A stretch of DNA of 64,000 nucleotides from Rutpela maculata (GCA_936432065.2 OW386289.2:33434655-33498654); one strand, 5' to 3'; shown: positions 45,096 to 56,975, counted from the first letter of the stretch. Notes: generated by a model from the letters alone, not told the origin. Numbers and translations are program-made.

Positions 45096-45500
45096 TGTTA
45101 TTTAATCTAACTTACATAAGGTCGGTTCGAATATAAGAGACAACCTGTATATTTCGGTTTAGATGTCTTGTACGTCTTCATATTTGTGTGCGCGTGATCA
45201 AAAACCTTAGTAACATTTTACTTTTAAATTTTATAATTTTTCTTATGAAAACAGTGTATATTAAAAATCAGAGTTTACACGCCTCTAACGATCTCCTTGC
45301 ATGACCAGTACGATTCAATTTCAATAGGAAGTATTCTACCATGCAGTTTTATATACACTTCAAATTCTAATATTAAGCCCAACAGTTTCTCATATTTAGT
45401 AGATATTCTCAGACAGCATCGCCCGACTGCAACTTTGATTATTTCATAAGTCTTACTAAAACTACCACTATTTTATTCGATATTTGAATTCAGTCTGTTA
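45096..45500 (-). repeat. Repeat family D, inverted, downstream of element B
   Basis: It continues the unit broken by element B and includes AGCATCGCCCGACTGCAACT at about 45415. It is followed by a 20-bp palindrome GTAGAAAAAATTTTTTCTAC at about 45512-45531. Confidence 0.65.
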
Positions 45501-45559
45501 TGAAACGGATTTCTGTAGAAAAAATTTTTTCTACGATGACTGAAAAAATTTGTCTTGTT

Positions 45560-46850
45560 ATAATATACATAGTATATAGGCGTTGTCGAGCGCCAATATC
45601 CCATGACAAAGATGATGGTCTCGGATTACTAGGGTCGAGCAGGACTATTACTCTATACCCTAATGCATCGCTGTAGACCTGGACCGGCCTCGTGTGGGTC
45701 GGGTGAGCTTATTTTACAACAACCCTACTCTCAAATGTGAGCGGTGTTGAGGATTTCGGCCTCCCCTGGTCCTGGCTGATGGACCTTGCTGGCTAAGGCC
45801 TCTTCTGGCGCTCTTGATCTTCTTGCTTCGCCAGCTTGTCATTCTCGGGAGTAGTCATCGGTCTGTTTGGAAATTTTGGGTTAACTTTGGCTGAGATTGA
45901 CTGCCGGTACACAGAATATCAATTGACATCCTGCCATCCGGATCGTCGGTGAGGTAGAGATGAGCTGAGTAGCTCGAGGAAGTGTAGGCCTAAGTGCTTT
46001 CGATAGCACTTTCGACCTGCACGGAGCTGGGTGACTACAGATACTGGATGGTACTTATCCGGTACCCGCAAGGTAGTGGATATGTGGTTGGGTTGTGGGT
46101 TTCTTCATAGGTGGTGGTATGGTTCACCCATTGTTCATGATCTGCATCTTCGGCCGTTTGTGCCTCGGAGCGTCGCCTGGTTCGGAATCAGTTGCCTCCC
46201 CGATTAAAGGATTCCCATGCTCCTCGACAAGGCCGTACAGCTTCTTGGCTCTCTCCCGGATGATTTCGGTGACTGGTGTGTAGTCCAAGTCTCTGAAGAT
46301 ATCTGCGTTGCGTATGAACCATGGTGCATCTACTGCTGTCGTGAGGGCGACGTTCTTCACTGTCTGGATCACCTTGAGGTAGGTGTTCGTTTGGTAGCCC
46401 CAGGCTACGGAGACGTACGTCGGTTGGGGCCTGATGAGTGATTTGATAAGCGTGAGCTTATTCATCAGGTTGTGTCTGTTCTGCCTGCCCATCATCGAGT
46501 AGATGAGAGCTCTCAATCGCCTGGCCTTCTTCACGATGGCTTATGTGTTTTGTCTCCATGTTAGGGCCTTTATCCATGATTACGCCAAGGTAGCTAACGA
46601 TATCGTCCCATTGAATGTCCTCGCCATACATGAAGGGGATTCCTTTCCTTACCTTCTTGCTCTTCTCGGCGTTGACTGCTACCTTCCATTTGTTGTACCA
46701 GTCCTCTGTCTCTTGAAGGTTTCTGGTGGCGAGCGTTGTCAAAAACGAGAGGTACCGAATTTATACGTTTCCGACCGTCAGGCTAATTTGTCGATCATCA
46801 GACCAAGGTAATGTATGTCATTGGGTTCTCTGCACCTTCTGAGATAAACA
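45560..46850 (-). pseudogene. Jockey-like LINE relic (RT C-terminal region and 3' UTR)
   Basis: The minus-strand frame 46124-46534 gives RRLRALIYSMMGRQNRH, NKLTLIKSLIRPQPTY, VAWGYQ and APWFIRNADIFRDLDYTPV, the conserved C-terminal region of Jockey-type ORF2 proteins. Frame 46458-46742 supplies the preceding piece (ATRNLQETEDWYNKWKVAVN, then EKSK), shifted by a frame change near 46500. GC content is well above the flanks, typical of a recently arrived Jockey. The 3' UTR probably extends to about 45560. The RT catalytic box is not present. Confidence 0.8.
46755..46825 (-). other. Hammerhead-like motif, non-canonical
   Basis: On the minus strand CTGATGA is followed by an extra T, a 4-bp stem (CGAC/GTCG) with a 14-nt loop, then GAAAC. 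The two conserved core strands are present, but I cannot find a cleavage triplet with a pairing stem I. It may be a degraded Penelope-type ribozyme. Confidence 0.3.
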
Positions 46851-48279
46851 TCACCTGGAAAGAGAGAGAGGGTGTCGGATCAAATATTCTGATCTCGGGT
46901 ACGACCTTCAAATGCTATTGTAGAAGAACTGACCACCGTTCATCTCAAGGATGACAATATTTATTTAATAAGGGCGACTTCTGTACCTTCTTCAACGTAT
47001 GATGGCCTATTTCTACTCTCAGTAGGGTTCGGTTAACTCTAAGAGACGACCTAAGATCGCTGTCCTGCAATAGATGAGAAAGGTTTGTACCTACCGTGAA
47101 TTGCTTATTGCTCTCTCCAATCTGCCTTCTTACGATGCAATTGCCTTATCTATAATCACTTCTTATGGTTAAAGAGATTAAACTTAAAGTTAATCACTTA
47201 ATAAAGTTCAAATAATACCGTTTATTCATCATCATAATCATGGCAAGGATGGACTCCTTCCCTTACAGGATGTTTATCTCAACATCGTGCAATGGAGAGT
47301 AATAGTATCAATCGATTACACAAAGAAATTTACGATTTCCTAGAAAAATATTCTTTGCAATTTGACTCGGGACTGATGGTAATAATTTTTACTAGCTTAT
47401 GACTAGCTTTATAGTTCCTAATAATGATTATATCATTCACAAGAACTTGTCATTAAAAAAGGTTTTTAACCAGAATATATAAGTTATACAAGGGCTTCCA
47501 ACTTTTTACAAAAAGTACCGGCGCTGCTCCGGCGGCATATAATCAAATAATGGTAGTGTATTTTGGCTCCGCTTAGAGCGACCTCTATGGAGATATCCGC
47601 GTAAGAATGAACTTTTTGGAATATCCCATAATTTCGTTAAAATTAAAAATTCGCCTTACGGCATGAAATTATATTTTTCTAATGGCTATGTGGTGCTCCT
47701 GTCGCATGGTCAAATCGCCGGGTGGAAATAATTTATAATTATGGTAAAAACCGCCTTTGGCAATTTGAACTCTGTTTACCTAAAAATTTCTTTGTGAAGG
47801 ATATGCCCCAATCGCACTTTACCTCTTTTCGGCTGTCGCGCCGCACTTCGTCGGGCGACGCACAGTGGTATGAAACCCTATTGTGCCACTCAAATCACTT
47901 TACAGGTCGTCAAGTTAAAGTTATCAGAAACTTCTTTTTTTTTGTTAGTTTTGAAATTCTCTATTAATCTGTCGAGCCGGATTTTTTATTTTTAGCTAAA
48001 ATTTTTTATAATTTTGACCTATTTTTCAATTATAGGTCATAAATATGTAAAGATTCGCACAATTTTAATTTTAAATCTTTACTTTACAAATACATAATCG
48101 ATCTGCCAATCTAGATTTTTCATTTCCTTTTTTTTTATTCTTGACAGCTGCCAAAATCGCTGTCAAATTTAAAAATCTACAAGTTTGTCTCGTAATTTTG
48201 AAAATATTGTGAGTTTTCATAGTAGAAGAGATATAAAGTGCATGAAAACTTTCTAGTTCTATAATTGATCTTAAAATAA
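46851..48279. other. No recognisable gene
   Basis: 47470-47900 contains a GC-richer patch (GGCTGTCGCGCCGCACTTCG at about 47830) with an 81-codon frame at 47722-47967 that has no motif I know. It could be part of an unidentified element. Confidence 0.35.
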
Positions 48280-49020
48280 AGTCAACTCAGTCAAATGAAG
48301 TCACCTAAACAGAAATCACCTGAAAAGATATCCACTTCCAAAGTTACATTCTCACTGAATCCCCAATTAAGATTCCCTAATTTACTTTTATTGAGTCCCC
48401 AGAATCACGGAGTTAAACGGCTAAAAGTTTTGTTCTTCAAGAGCTAAGACGTCAAGTTTCCGAGAACACAATCTCATGAACTCTCCTTCAGATTCTTCAC
48501 ATTCTTCTATTATATTCCCAGAGTTATGCAGTTATGGGTTTACGGGGTTACTGGGTTATGTAGTAGAACGGAGCGCTATAGGCTTACTTGGTAACAAAGT
48601 AACAAGGTTCTGAGGGCACAATCTAATTGATTCCTCAATCGAGAGCCTCCTATTTTTTCATTGAATCCTCTGGATTATGGGGTTATGAGGATAGAGGGAT
48701 TGCCGTTGAATAGCTATGGCGCCATGAGGTGCTTGTTTCCAAGATTCTAATATCACAATGGCACGAATCACGAGTTGAAAGGTTACGGTGCTATGGGATG
48801 CTGAGGTTATGGGATCATGAGGTTGTGGATGTATGATACTCAAGCACAAGGATCTTAGGTCACAATCTCATTAACTCCCCAATCAAGATTCCCTACTCTT
48901 TTCATCGAGTTCCAAGGGTTGTGGGGTTTTACGGTTTCCTTTGAGTTGTGTGGTCAACACTGAAGTATCACAATTTATTAGGTTAAAGTTTTAAAGTTGA
49001 ATCACTTTTGGAGTCTGATT
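48280..49020 (+). repeat. Degenerate tandem repeat (CACAATCTCAT-AACTCCC units)
   Basis: The phrase ACAATCT-A-T-A-TCC-CAATC-AGA-TCCC recurs at about 48350, 48465, 48620 and 48865. It is interspersed with GGGGTTATGAGG-type stretches that repeat every 20-30 bp at 48535-48560 and 48670-48830. The units are strongly decayed. Confidence 0.6.
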
Positions 49021-49460
49021 TACGATCCAGACTTTTTTAGTTAAAAAAAAACCTGGCGTGCTGGGGAAAAACTAAGGTCAGATTCGTGTTCAGCGGCACA
49101 AAATACAAGGGACAGATATGTCAGTACCCCAGCACAGACCACTTTCTTTTTTTTGTTTGCCTGTGTTATTGTAACTTTGGCTTTTGCTCTTGGATTAAGC
49201 CGAACGTGGCTGAACTTAGATGGTACAACTCGCCCGTACAATGCAAAACCAATAACCAATAGGTCTGAAGTTCTCATTAAAAAATTAATAACTCTACTCA
49301 ATGGGCTAGAACCAATCACAGGAGTTCATATTCGTTACACAACAGTGAAGCTATCATAAAAGACGATTTAAAGTTCAGAAACATTGTATGCACCATAATT
49401 CAATTCAATCTGTCATGCAAATGTAGATTTATTTGAATTTTAAAATTGCTAAAATTCTTT
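49021..49460. other. No recognisable gene
   Basis: Open frames on both strands at 49041-49359 carry no motif. The plus-strand frame begins with a hydrophobic stretch (FACVIVTLAFALGL), but the composition gives no further support. Confidence 0.35.
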
Positions 49461-50134
49461 TACTTCCACATCCAGTGGAAATATAGTAACGCAAAAAATT
49501 CGAAAATTTTTATTGTCCAAATAGGCTTAGAATGTCATGAAATGTCGAGATTTTAAGTCTGAGAAAAGAAAATAAGTTCTGTCTGTCGGTCTGTCGTTCT
49601 GTCTGTAACTTTTTTTGTGCACACAATTACTTTGGAACCGTTTAAGATATTAGCATGAAATTTGGTTTTAACGAGATCTGGAACTAGATTATATTTTGAT
49701 TTTATTCTATTCTTTTTTGAGGCCTTAGCTTCTCTTGTATATACTAAACACCAATTTTATAGACTCTTACTTGCTCAATTTACCTATTTACCCACATTTA
49801 CCCCAATTTACCCCCCAACCGCTGAAGGGTTTATTTTTTGGCATTAGCTACCCCCATCATCACCCCCACCCATTATTGAAGAGGGTGAGAAAAATAAAAT
49901 TGTCATTTGGTGTGTGTACAAGAACCAAAGGCCCCAAAATTATTTTTTACACCCCCACTACCACCCCCTACCCCCACCACACCTACTATCGATGTGGCAT
50001 ATTGTTTTATGGGTTTTTGGGGTAGACGATTTCAAATATTATATTATTAATGCTCTCTAAACAACATTTTCTCATTGTGAGATTTGGATAGAAAATCTGG
50101 ATGTGGAAGTAGTGATTCCTTGGGCAGCGGCTTT
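49461..50134 (+). mobile_element. DINE-1/Helentron-like element E, copy 3
   Basis: Complete: 5' hairpin ACTTCCACATCCAGTGGAA, GTCT tract at 49578-49602, C-rich ACCACCCCCTACCCCCACCA segment near 49960, and 3' end GATGTGGAAGTAGTGATTCC, TTGGGCAGCGG. It is joined head to tail to copy 4 through CTTT. Confidence 0.8.
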
Positions 50135-50773
50135 TACTTCCACATTCAGTGGAAGTGTAGTAACGCAAAAAAAATTTTGAAAATTTTTATTGTTCAAATA
50201 TGCTTAGAACGTCATGAGATTTTAAGTTTGAGAAAGAAATCTGTCTGTCGGTCTGTCTGTAACTTTTTTTGTGCGCACAATTACTCGGGAACCGTTTAAG
50301 ACATTGACTTGAAATTTGGTACACGTATGTATTTTAACGAGATCTGGATATTATATTTTGATCTTATTTCGTTGAAGGGTTGGGGAGTAAATGGGGGTAA
50401 ATAGGTAAATCAAGCAAGTAAGAGTCCATAAAATTGGTATTTAATATATATAAGACAAGCTAAGATCTCAAAAATTTTTTGACATTAGCCACCCCCATTA
50501 TTAAAGAAGGCGAAAAAAAAAACAGAATAATTGTGATTTAGTGTTAAGAACCGAAGGCCTCAAAATTCTTTTTACTTCATCCCACTATCACCACCCCCAC
50601 TACCGATGTGGCATATCGGTTTTCAGGGTAGGTGATTTCAAATATTATGTTATTAAAGTTCCATAAACAATTATTTCCACAGAGTGCAAATATAGTATCA
50701 ACATTTTTTTCGTTGTGAGAGACTTGCATGAAATATGGATGTGGAAGTAGTGATTCTTTGAGCAGCGATTTTT
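50135..50773 (+). mobile_element. DINE-1/Helentron-like element E, copy 4
   Basis: It starts TACTTCCACATTCAGTGG directly after copy 3 and ends GATGTGGAAGTAGTGATTCT, TTGAGCAGCG. Differences from copy 3 are scattered along the unit, so the tandem pair is not a recent exact duplication. Confidence 0.8.
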
Positions 50774-51160
50774 ACTAATTTGCATAAGTTTGTTGAGACA
50801 AAATTATTTCAAATGATGATAAAATTACCGATAGTAAAATACAACTAGTTTTATTAATAATTTGTTATAAGTATAAATAAACATTGTGCAAAACTCTCAC
50901 AATTATTATTTTCTCTAAACTTATCTTAAAGTGCAACTTCCGGTTGTGTAGTCGTAGAAAAAGTATAGTATTCTACTCGCGCATAATAGTTATTACTCAC
51001 TCGGATGAATTGCCATCATTACACGCGTTAAATAATATATATTATTCTTTACGTTTAGTGCATAATACAAAAAAAAAATTGTTTTCATCTTGTACACAAT
51101 TTTTTTATTACATCATACTTTCCTGTTCATTCGGGACATGGTAATTAATGACTTTTATTA
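50774..51160. other. No recognisable gene
   Basis: Includes an imperfect palindrome CGTAGAAAAAGTATAGTATTCTACTCG at about 50953-50979. No coding signal. Confidence 0.4.
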
Positions 51161-51787
51161 TTAAGGATAGAATTTTGCAGAGTGAGAGGGAAACATTCGT
51201 TTATTTTCGGTTTATTATAAATATTTAAAAAATCATATATGGCTGACCCAGCAAACGTTGTTTTGCCATATAAATTATAAATTTTTGTCCAAAAAATAAA
51301 AAGAAAATTTCTGGATAGGGCCACCCTTATCACCTAGGGGTATAAAAATAGCCTACTACCTATTCTCAGACCTACCAAATATACACCAAAAATTTCATAA
51401 AAATCGGTCAAGCCGTTTCGGAGGAGTTCGATAACAAACACTATGACACGAGATTTTTATATAACTATTAGATAATCTTTAAAATAGTTTCAGGTGCTTC
51501 CCATTACTATAAGGAATAAAATCATGTACAGTTTTTATCAATAAATTTTGTATATAGTCGAATGACATACTTTAATAATGAAATTAGGAACTATTTTCAT
51601 TGAGAAACTACGATATTCAAGTACAACAGAAATTTACAATAAAAAAAATATATAGTTGTATTCGTTAGAACAATAGCAAGTATTTAAAACAGTTTTAAAG
51701 ATTGTATTATGTTTGGTTTTTTAAATATTTATAATAAATCGAAAATAAACGCATATTTCCCTCACACTCTGCAAAATCCTATCCTTA
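51161..51787. mobile_element. MITE (GGATTTTGCAGAGTGAGAGG family), copy 2, with an insertion
   Basis: This is the same element as 1501-1890, with ends TTAAGGATAGAATTTTGCAG and its inverse. Relative to copy 1 it contains about 230 extra bp between 51241 and 51471, listed separately. Confidence 0.8.
51243..51471 (+). mobile_element. Short retroelement or SINE 3' segment inserted in the MITE
   Basis: It begins near GCTGACCCAGCAAACGTTGT and runs to AAATTTCATAAAAATCGGTC, AAGCCGTTTCGGAGGAGTTC, CACGAGATTTTTATATA. This closing phrase (TTCATAAAAATCGGTC-A-CCGTTT) is a very common ending of short interspersed elements in insect genomes. The uninterrupted MITE at 1570-1590 gives the empty site. Confidence 0.65.
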
Positions 51788-53808
51788 ATATTAGAAGGTG
51801 CATATGAAATAAAAACGTAAAACAGTATAATTTCAAAGCATGAATGCTTATTATTTGGTTTCAACAAGTTGTTTGTAGTTTCGAGTGCTAAGGTCAAGGA
51901 CACAACCGTGTAATTCACTTAGATCGTGATAATTGTAATATTTGTAAATACTGTCAGACACTTATGATTTGTTTAGTTTATTATTAACTTAATTTTATCT
52001 TATCGCGTCTCTACGATATTGGCACAATTTTTTTTTATTTAAACATTTATCACAGTGTAATTTACCACCCCGAATGGGATATTTGGCATCGGAAATAGTG
52101 AGGAATTGTATATAATGCCACATGATCTTTGTATGCAATATTTTTAAGTGCTTCCATGAAAAATATATGGGTATGTTAATATTTATTTACTTATTTATTT
52201 ATTTAGACATCTCAACAGAACAAAAGTCTCAATTATAGAGTCGGAATACGTACAGTAAAAGATTCTACAATTACAATGGTATTATATATTATTTTCGAAT
52301 CATGATACTAGTCGCAGTATCACGTATTCGTATCTAAATCTTTAATTTTACTGTCAATATTTAGGCCAATTGTGGAAGGCTTAAAATCGAATGAAATAGG
52401 AAATGTTCCGAGCAGCATTCAAAGTGATGGTAACTGGCATCTGAGGTATTGGAACTTTAATACAGAAAAATTTACTTTGTGGTATGCCTTTGTAGTAACA
52501 ATTTTGTAGATTCTACTGGATTTAGGCATTGCATAGTTATAACACTTTCAGGTAACTGCTGCAGAATGTGCAACGTCGCGGATACTACTAAGCATCCTCA
52601 AATGTAAAGTGAAAATTGGTAATAATGACGAGAGCTCAGCGTTACCAGTGGACCACTTCAAAGTAACGATAACTGCAAGTGTTCAATTTGAAGTCCCTGG
52701 GTACGTTGTTGGGAAATGTTCTGGAACTTCAAAATTCTGTAACTTATTAGTGGCATCTTGAGTAAAAATGTGATTATTTTTATGAACAAAGAGTTTAAGT
52801 TTTAAAGTGATCTTTACTACAAAGTGACTCCAATTAATATCGCCATTTTTCTGTTATCGAATGAAGACGCCATATTGGCAGATACAAATATAATTATATA
52901 TATAAAAAAAATTATTATGGTCATTTGCAAATATGTTTTATAAATAGATTATTATTATATTAGTTTATTAGGTTATTACTTTATAATATATAAAATTTAA
53001 AAAATACGTTTTCCATAAAAACGCAGTTTCGCTTGTACACCTAGTTTTCGCATGATTTTTCTCATGATAACATTTTACAGAAAACAAGTGGTGGTTTTAA
53101 TACCCTCACCCAGGGTAAACACAAAACATCATGATTTATAATATATACTTATGCTGTATATAATAACTTGGATCTTGGACATATTATGTGCTCAAACTCA
53201 ATAAGTCATTAATTTGCTATTCAAATAAGAGAGAATCAAATATATAGTTTGCGCTCTCATTCCTGTCAGCTGAGCTATTCCAAAAGTTAGTCATTTGTAC
53301 TTTTTGGTTACATCCCGTTTACGTAATAACCTAGTTGCCAACACGATAACGGTAGAAGTACCGGAATAGTAATTTTCTACGTAATTACTATTCCCCCATT
53401 TTGGTGAATGCTTGGTAGAAGGATGGTTCCCATTACGAAACAGTTAGTAAGTTGCGGAAACCTTTAAAGTTTCAGTAATGGTAACTACCACGTAGAAACA
53501 CCACTAAAATTGCTGCTTGGGTTTGGTAACTAGGGTTTGTCTGTATTTTCAGGTGTATTTCGGCTTAAAATAAAATGTACCTAGATTTTAAGTAAACAAA
53601 TACAAGATGAAAAGCAATTAAAAATGAGAAAGCATGCCGTTTTATTCACTTTTTGTGTTATAACTGCCCTACCGCTGGATGTGTGCTCTATTACCACTTT
53701 GCAAACCAGCACTCAGTTTCACTGATAAAGGCATAGTTTTTACTTGGTTAATTCCGGACGGAATCGATTTTTATTATAGCTTTTTGAAAAAGGAAGATGC
53801 TACTCTAA
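51788..53808. other. No recognisable gene; possible LINE 3' end near 52180
   Basis: TTTATTTACTTATTTATTTATTTAG at about 52180-52205, followed by ACATCTCAACAGAAC, resembles the inverted 3' tails of the LINE relics at 34775 and 38985, so a minus-strand LINE end may lie here. I could not identify an RT motif. The remainder (52600-53800) shows nothing I can name. Confidence 0.35.
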
Positions 53809-54391
53809 AAACCGCTGCCTAAGGAATCACTACTTCCACATCCAGACTTCCTATCCAAGTCTCTTACAACGAAAATACTATATTTGCACTCCACTATGTG
53901 GAAATAATTTTTTATGGAACTTTAATAATATATTTGAAATCGTGTACCCCAAAAACCCGTAAAATGATATGCCACATCGGTGAATGAAGTGAAAAGAATT
54001 CTTGATGACTTTGGTTCTTGTACACACACTAAAACACAATAGTCTTTCAACCCCTTTAATAATGGGGGTGGTAATAGGGAGTGGATAATGCTTTACCTCC
54101 ATTTACCCCAATTTACCCCTCAACTCTTCAATGGAATAAAATCAAAATATAATCTAGTTCCTGATCTCGTTAAAATACATACTTGTGCCAAATTTTAAGT
54201 CAATATCTTAAACGGTTCCAGAGTAATCAGGAGTACCAAAAAGTTACAAGACCAACAGACAGACTGACGCGACAGACAGATTTTTTTGTCCAAACTTAAA
54301 ATTTTGACGTTTCATAACATTTTGAACAATGAACGAAGGAAATCTTCAAAATTTTTTTTGCGTTAGTATACTTCCACTGCATGTGGAAGTA
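53809..54391 (-). mobile_element. DINE-1/Helentron-like element E, copy 5 (inverted)
   Basis: It begins CCGCTGCCTAAGGAATCACT, ACTTCCACATCCAG and ends with the hairpin CTTCCACTGCATGTGGAAG. The internal GTCT tract appears as its complement at 54255-54285. The central C-rich part is partly deleted. Confidence 0.8.
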
Positions 54392-54479
54392 ATAAGCAGA
54401 AAATGGCATGATGAAGATATACAAAATCATTGTGTGCCATGGACTACACGATAGAAATAAAGCTTCTACTTCAAGCATT

Positions 54480-54856
54480 TTCTTCGAGGAAACCTACTAC
54501 GCATCCATATTACAACTCGAGGTAACACACTGTGCATCCAGTTTACTCGAGGAAACCCACTGTACATTCATACTACTTGAAGTAACCCACTGGACATCCA
54601 TTTTACTCGAGGAAATTCACTACGCATCCACACTAATTGAGGTAACCTACTGCGCATCCAAAATATTCTAGGAAACCTACTGCGCATCAAAGGCACTCGA
54701 GGAAAGTCATTACGCATCCATAATACTTGGGGAAACCTACTGCGCATCCATTGCACTCGAGGAAAGCCACTGCGCATCCATTGCACTCGAGGAAAGCCAC
54801 TGCGCATCCATATTACTTGAGATAACCCACTGCGCATCCATACTATTTGAGGTAAC
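54480..54856 (+). repeat. 30-bp minisatellite, left part (about 12 units)
   Basis: Units follow the pattern CTCGAGGAAACCCACTGCGC then ATCCATATTA. They include the near-identical neighbours at 54745-54805. The array is split by the copia element and continues at 59010-59049 with the same phase. Confidence 0.9.
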
Positions 54857-54977
54857 TGTTGTAAATAAATCAAGTTAGTATTATATAGTATTGTTGTACT
54901 GTCAATCTGAGTTTTATACTTTGTAATTTGTCTGTCACAGACTGTTTAATAAACGTATTTCTTATTCAACTTTAATA
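54857..54977 (+). repeat. Copia 5' LTR, 121 bp
   Basis: It begins TGTTGTAAATAAATC and ends CAACTTTAATA (TG...TA, not the usual TG...CA). It differs from the 3' LTR only at 54879 (T here, C there). AATAAACG at about 54949-54956 could serve as a polyadenylation signal. Confidence 0.95.
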
Positions 54978-54991
54978 GGTTATGGGCCCAG
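54978..54991 (+). promoter_or_regulatory. Primer-binding site for an initiator Met-tRNA internal fragment
   Basis: GGTTATGGGCCCAG directly follows the LTR and is complementary to the anticodon-arm region of insect initiator Met-tRNA (CTGGGCCCATAACC). Priming by the half-tRNA rather than the tRNA 3' end is the mode known for Drosophila copia. Confidence 0.88.
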
Positions 54992-55086
54992 TTAACGCTA
55001 GTTACTGCCAGTGAAGCAAATAATAAGTAAACAGTTGTGTGTTTCTGGTTTCTTCAGGTGAAATTTGAGTTTGACGTCTATCAAAA

Positions 55087-55950
55087 ATGGACAAATTTCA
55101 GGTTATTGATAAACTAGAAGGTGAAACAAATTGGATTTCTTGGAAGTTTGATGTGAATTTGTACATAACAATGCACAAAGCTGGCAAGATTATCACAGGT
55201 GAACTTCAGATGCCGGATCCTGTTGCGGATGATGCAGTAGAAACTGTGAAGAAAGCCTATGTTCTTGACGTGAAAACTTTTGAGGAAGCAGATGCCATTG
55301 TGCGGTGTATTATTGGTACTAGTTTAAAGCCAGTTGTGAAACAGCATATTTTGACCAGCAAAACAGGAAAAGAAATGTGGGATCGCTTGCACAGTGTGTA
55401 TGAGCAGAAAAATGAGCGCAGGTTAGATTTACTTTACTCACAGTTATTTAATTATAAGAAGGATTCACAAGATGATATAGCAGTGCATGTTGCAAAGCTG
55501 CAGAGAATTTGGCATGATCTGCAGAATGAGTTAAAAGCAGAAGATGTGAAGTTGCCATTGTCGATGCTTTTAAACAGAATTTTAAATACGTTGCCTAGTG
55601 AATACTTGGAGTTTAAAAATGCTTGGGAATCTACATCAAGTCGTGACCGAACAATTGCAAAACTTACCGAGCGTCTTAGGTTACACGAACAGCGCTTAAA
55701 GGAGCTTGATAAAGTTCCAAGTGCATCTGTTGCTAAAAATGGTGTGGCGTTAATTGCTGAAAATCATAAAAAGAGAATGGAAACTTCTAGGAAACAGAAT
55801 TGGAGAGAAGTTCAAAAAGGACCTAAATGTTTCTACTGTAAGATGCTTGGTCACTTGAGAAAGGATTGCAGTAAATTGAAATCTGACAGGTCTGCAAAAA
55901 CAAGTGATGTAAATAAAAAATTGATGGTCAAGCTTTTATTAATGTTGTAA
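55087..55950 (+). CDS. gag: Copia gag (capsid and nucleocapsid)
   Basis: The frame of 287 codons covers the Gag region. The N-terminus (KLEGETNWISWKFDVNLYI) has the LNGTNY-W-type pattern of copia Gag, and the central region carries LLYSQLFNYK and LLNRILNTLPSEY. Near the C-terminus a CX2CX4HX4C zinc knuckle (CFYCKMLGHLRKDC, residues about 248-261) marks the nucleocapsid. The frame should continue into protease but shifts at an A6 run (55915-55920), so the last dozen residues are out of frame. The ATG at 55087 is the first in-frame start after the leader. This protein would form the virus-like particle. Confidence 0.9.
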   Translation: MDKFQVIDKLEGETNWISWKFDVNLYITMHKAGKIITGELQMPDPVADDAVETVKKAYVLDVKTFEEADAIVRCIIGTSLKPVVKQHILTSKTGKEMWDRLHSVYEQKNERRLDLLYSQLFNYKKDSQDDIAVHVAKLQRIWHDLQNELKAEDVKLPLSMLLNRILNTLPSEYLEFKNAWESTSSRDRTIAKLTERLRLHEQRLKELDKVPSASVAKNGVALIAENHKKRMETSRKQNWREVQKGPKCFYCKMLGHLRKDCSKLKSDRSAKTSDVNKKLMVKLLLML

Positions 55951-56235
55951 ATGGTGGTGAAAAAGACTGCTGGCTGATTGACTCAGGTGCATCACATCAT
56001 GTTGTATCACGTTCTGATTGGTTTTCAGAATATGTCTCATATTCTGTACCTAAGTGTCTCCGTCTATGTGATGGACAGTCAATGATGGCGTATGGTGAAG
56101 GTGTTATTCATGTGAAAATGTTAGTTGATTCTGTATGGAAACCTGGATATCTCAACAAAGTTCGATTTGTACCAGATAGTCAACAAAATCTCTTTTCATC
56201 TGGCAGTTGGACTTCGACAATCAAATGGATTGTAT
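55923..56235 (+). pseudogene. Copia protease segment (frame-shifted)
   Basis: In the frame one base back from gag, WLIDSGASHHV gives the aspartic-protease catalytic D-S-G motif (55972-56004), followed by KVRFVPDSQQNLFSSG, the end-of-protease motif. The frame breaks again near 56200-56235 and the reading returns to the gag frame. Confidence 0.8.
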
Positions 56236-56975
56236 GAACTTATGGTGCAAGTGACAGTTCCAGACCAAGTCTCTGTAGCAGCTAGCAGTACTTCTGATAA
56301 AAATGAACTACAGGTATGGCACGAAAAACTCGGTCAACAGAACATGCGTCATGTACAAAAATTCCTAGCACATAGAGGGATTAAGGTTGAACCTGATGAA
56401 AAGTTGTGTGATGCATGTATATATGGAAAATGCACCGTTTAAAATTTGGCACTCGTAAGGGTCGACCTACTAGCCCTGGAGATCTGATAAATGCAGACGT
56501 ATGTGGACCAATGCCGTCTCTTGGAGGTCAAAGATATTATGTAGAGTTCCAGGACGATTTTAGTAAGTTTCGTTCAGTTTACTTCATGAAAAATAAATCT
56601 GAAGTGAAGGACAAACTGAAAATATTTTTGGCAGAAGTTAAAACTGTTGGACATGTTGTTAAGGAGCTATTGACGGATAATGGCACTGAATTCTCAAACA
56701 CAGAGGTAACAAAAATCACTCAGGAGGTTGGACTGCATCATAGATTGACCATGCCCTACACACCGGAGCAGAACGGTGGAGTCCGCCAGAACAATGTTGT
56801 ATGCCAAAGATTTCCAGAAAAGCTGTGGGCGGAAGCAGTTAACACTGCTACTTTTGTTATTAATCGCACTGGTCCAACGCCTGTTGAGGGAAAGTCTCTC
56901 TATGAACTTTGGTTTGGTAAACAGCCTTGTATAAATCATTTAAAAATCTTCGGAACTGAATGTTCACGTGCCTAA
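56236..56975 (+). pseudogene. Copia integrase segments (two frames, catalytic region damaged)
   Basis: The zinc-binding part (WHEKLGQQNMRHV, then CDACIYGK) lies in the gag frame to about 56440. The catalytic core continues one frame over with NADVCGPM and LLTDNGTEF, which supply the two aspartates. The third acidic residue, expected after TPEQNG (56761-56778), is missing: the segment that follows reads GVRQNNVV and appears to lack residues before FPEKLWAEAV. This points to a deletion plus an indel near 56780-56815. Integrase would be inactive. Confidence 0.8.

Noticed and set aside
54568..54873. 101-codon minus-strand frame with repeated WMRSGFPRV
   Set aside because: It results from a 30-bp minisatellite whose length is a multiple of three.
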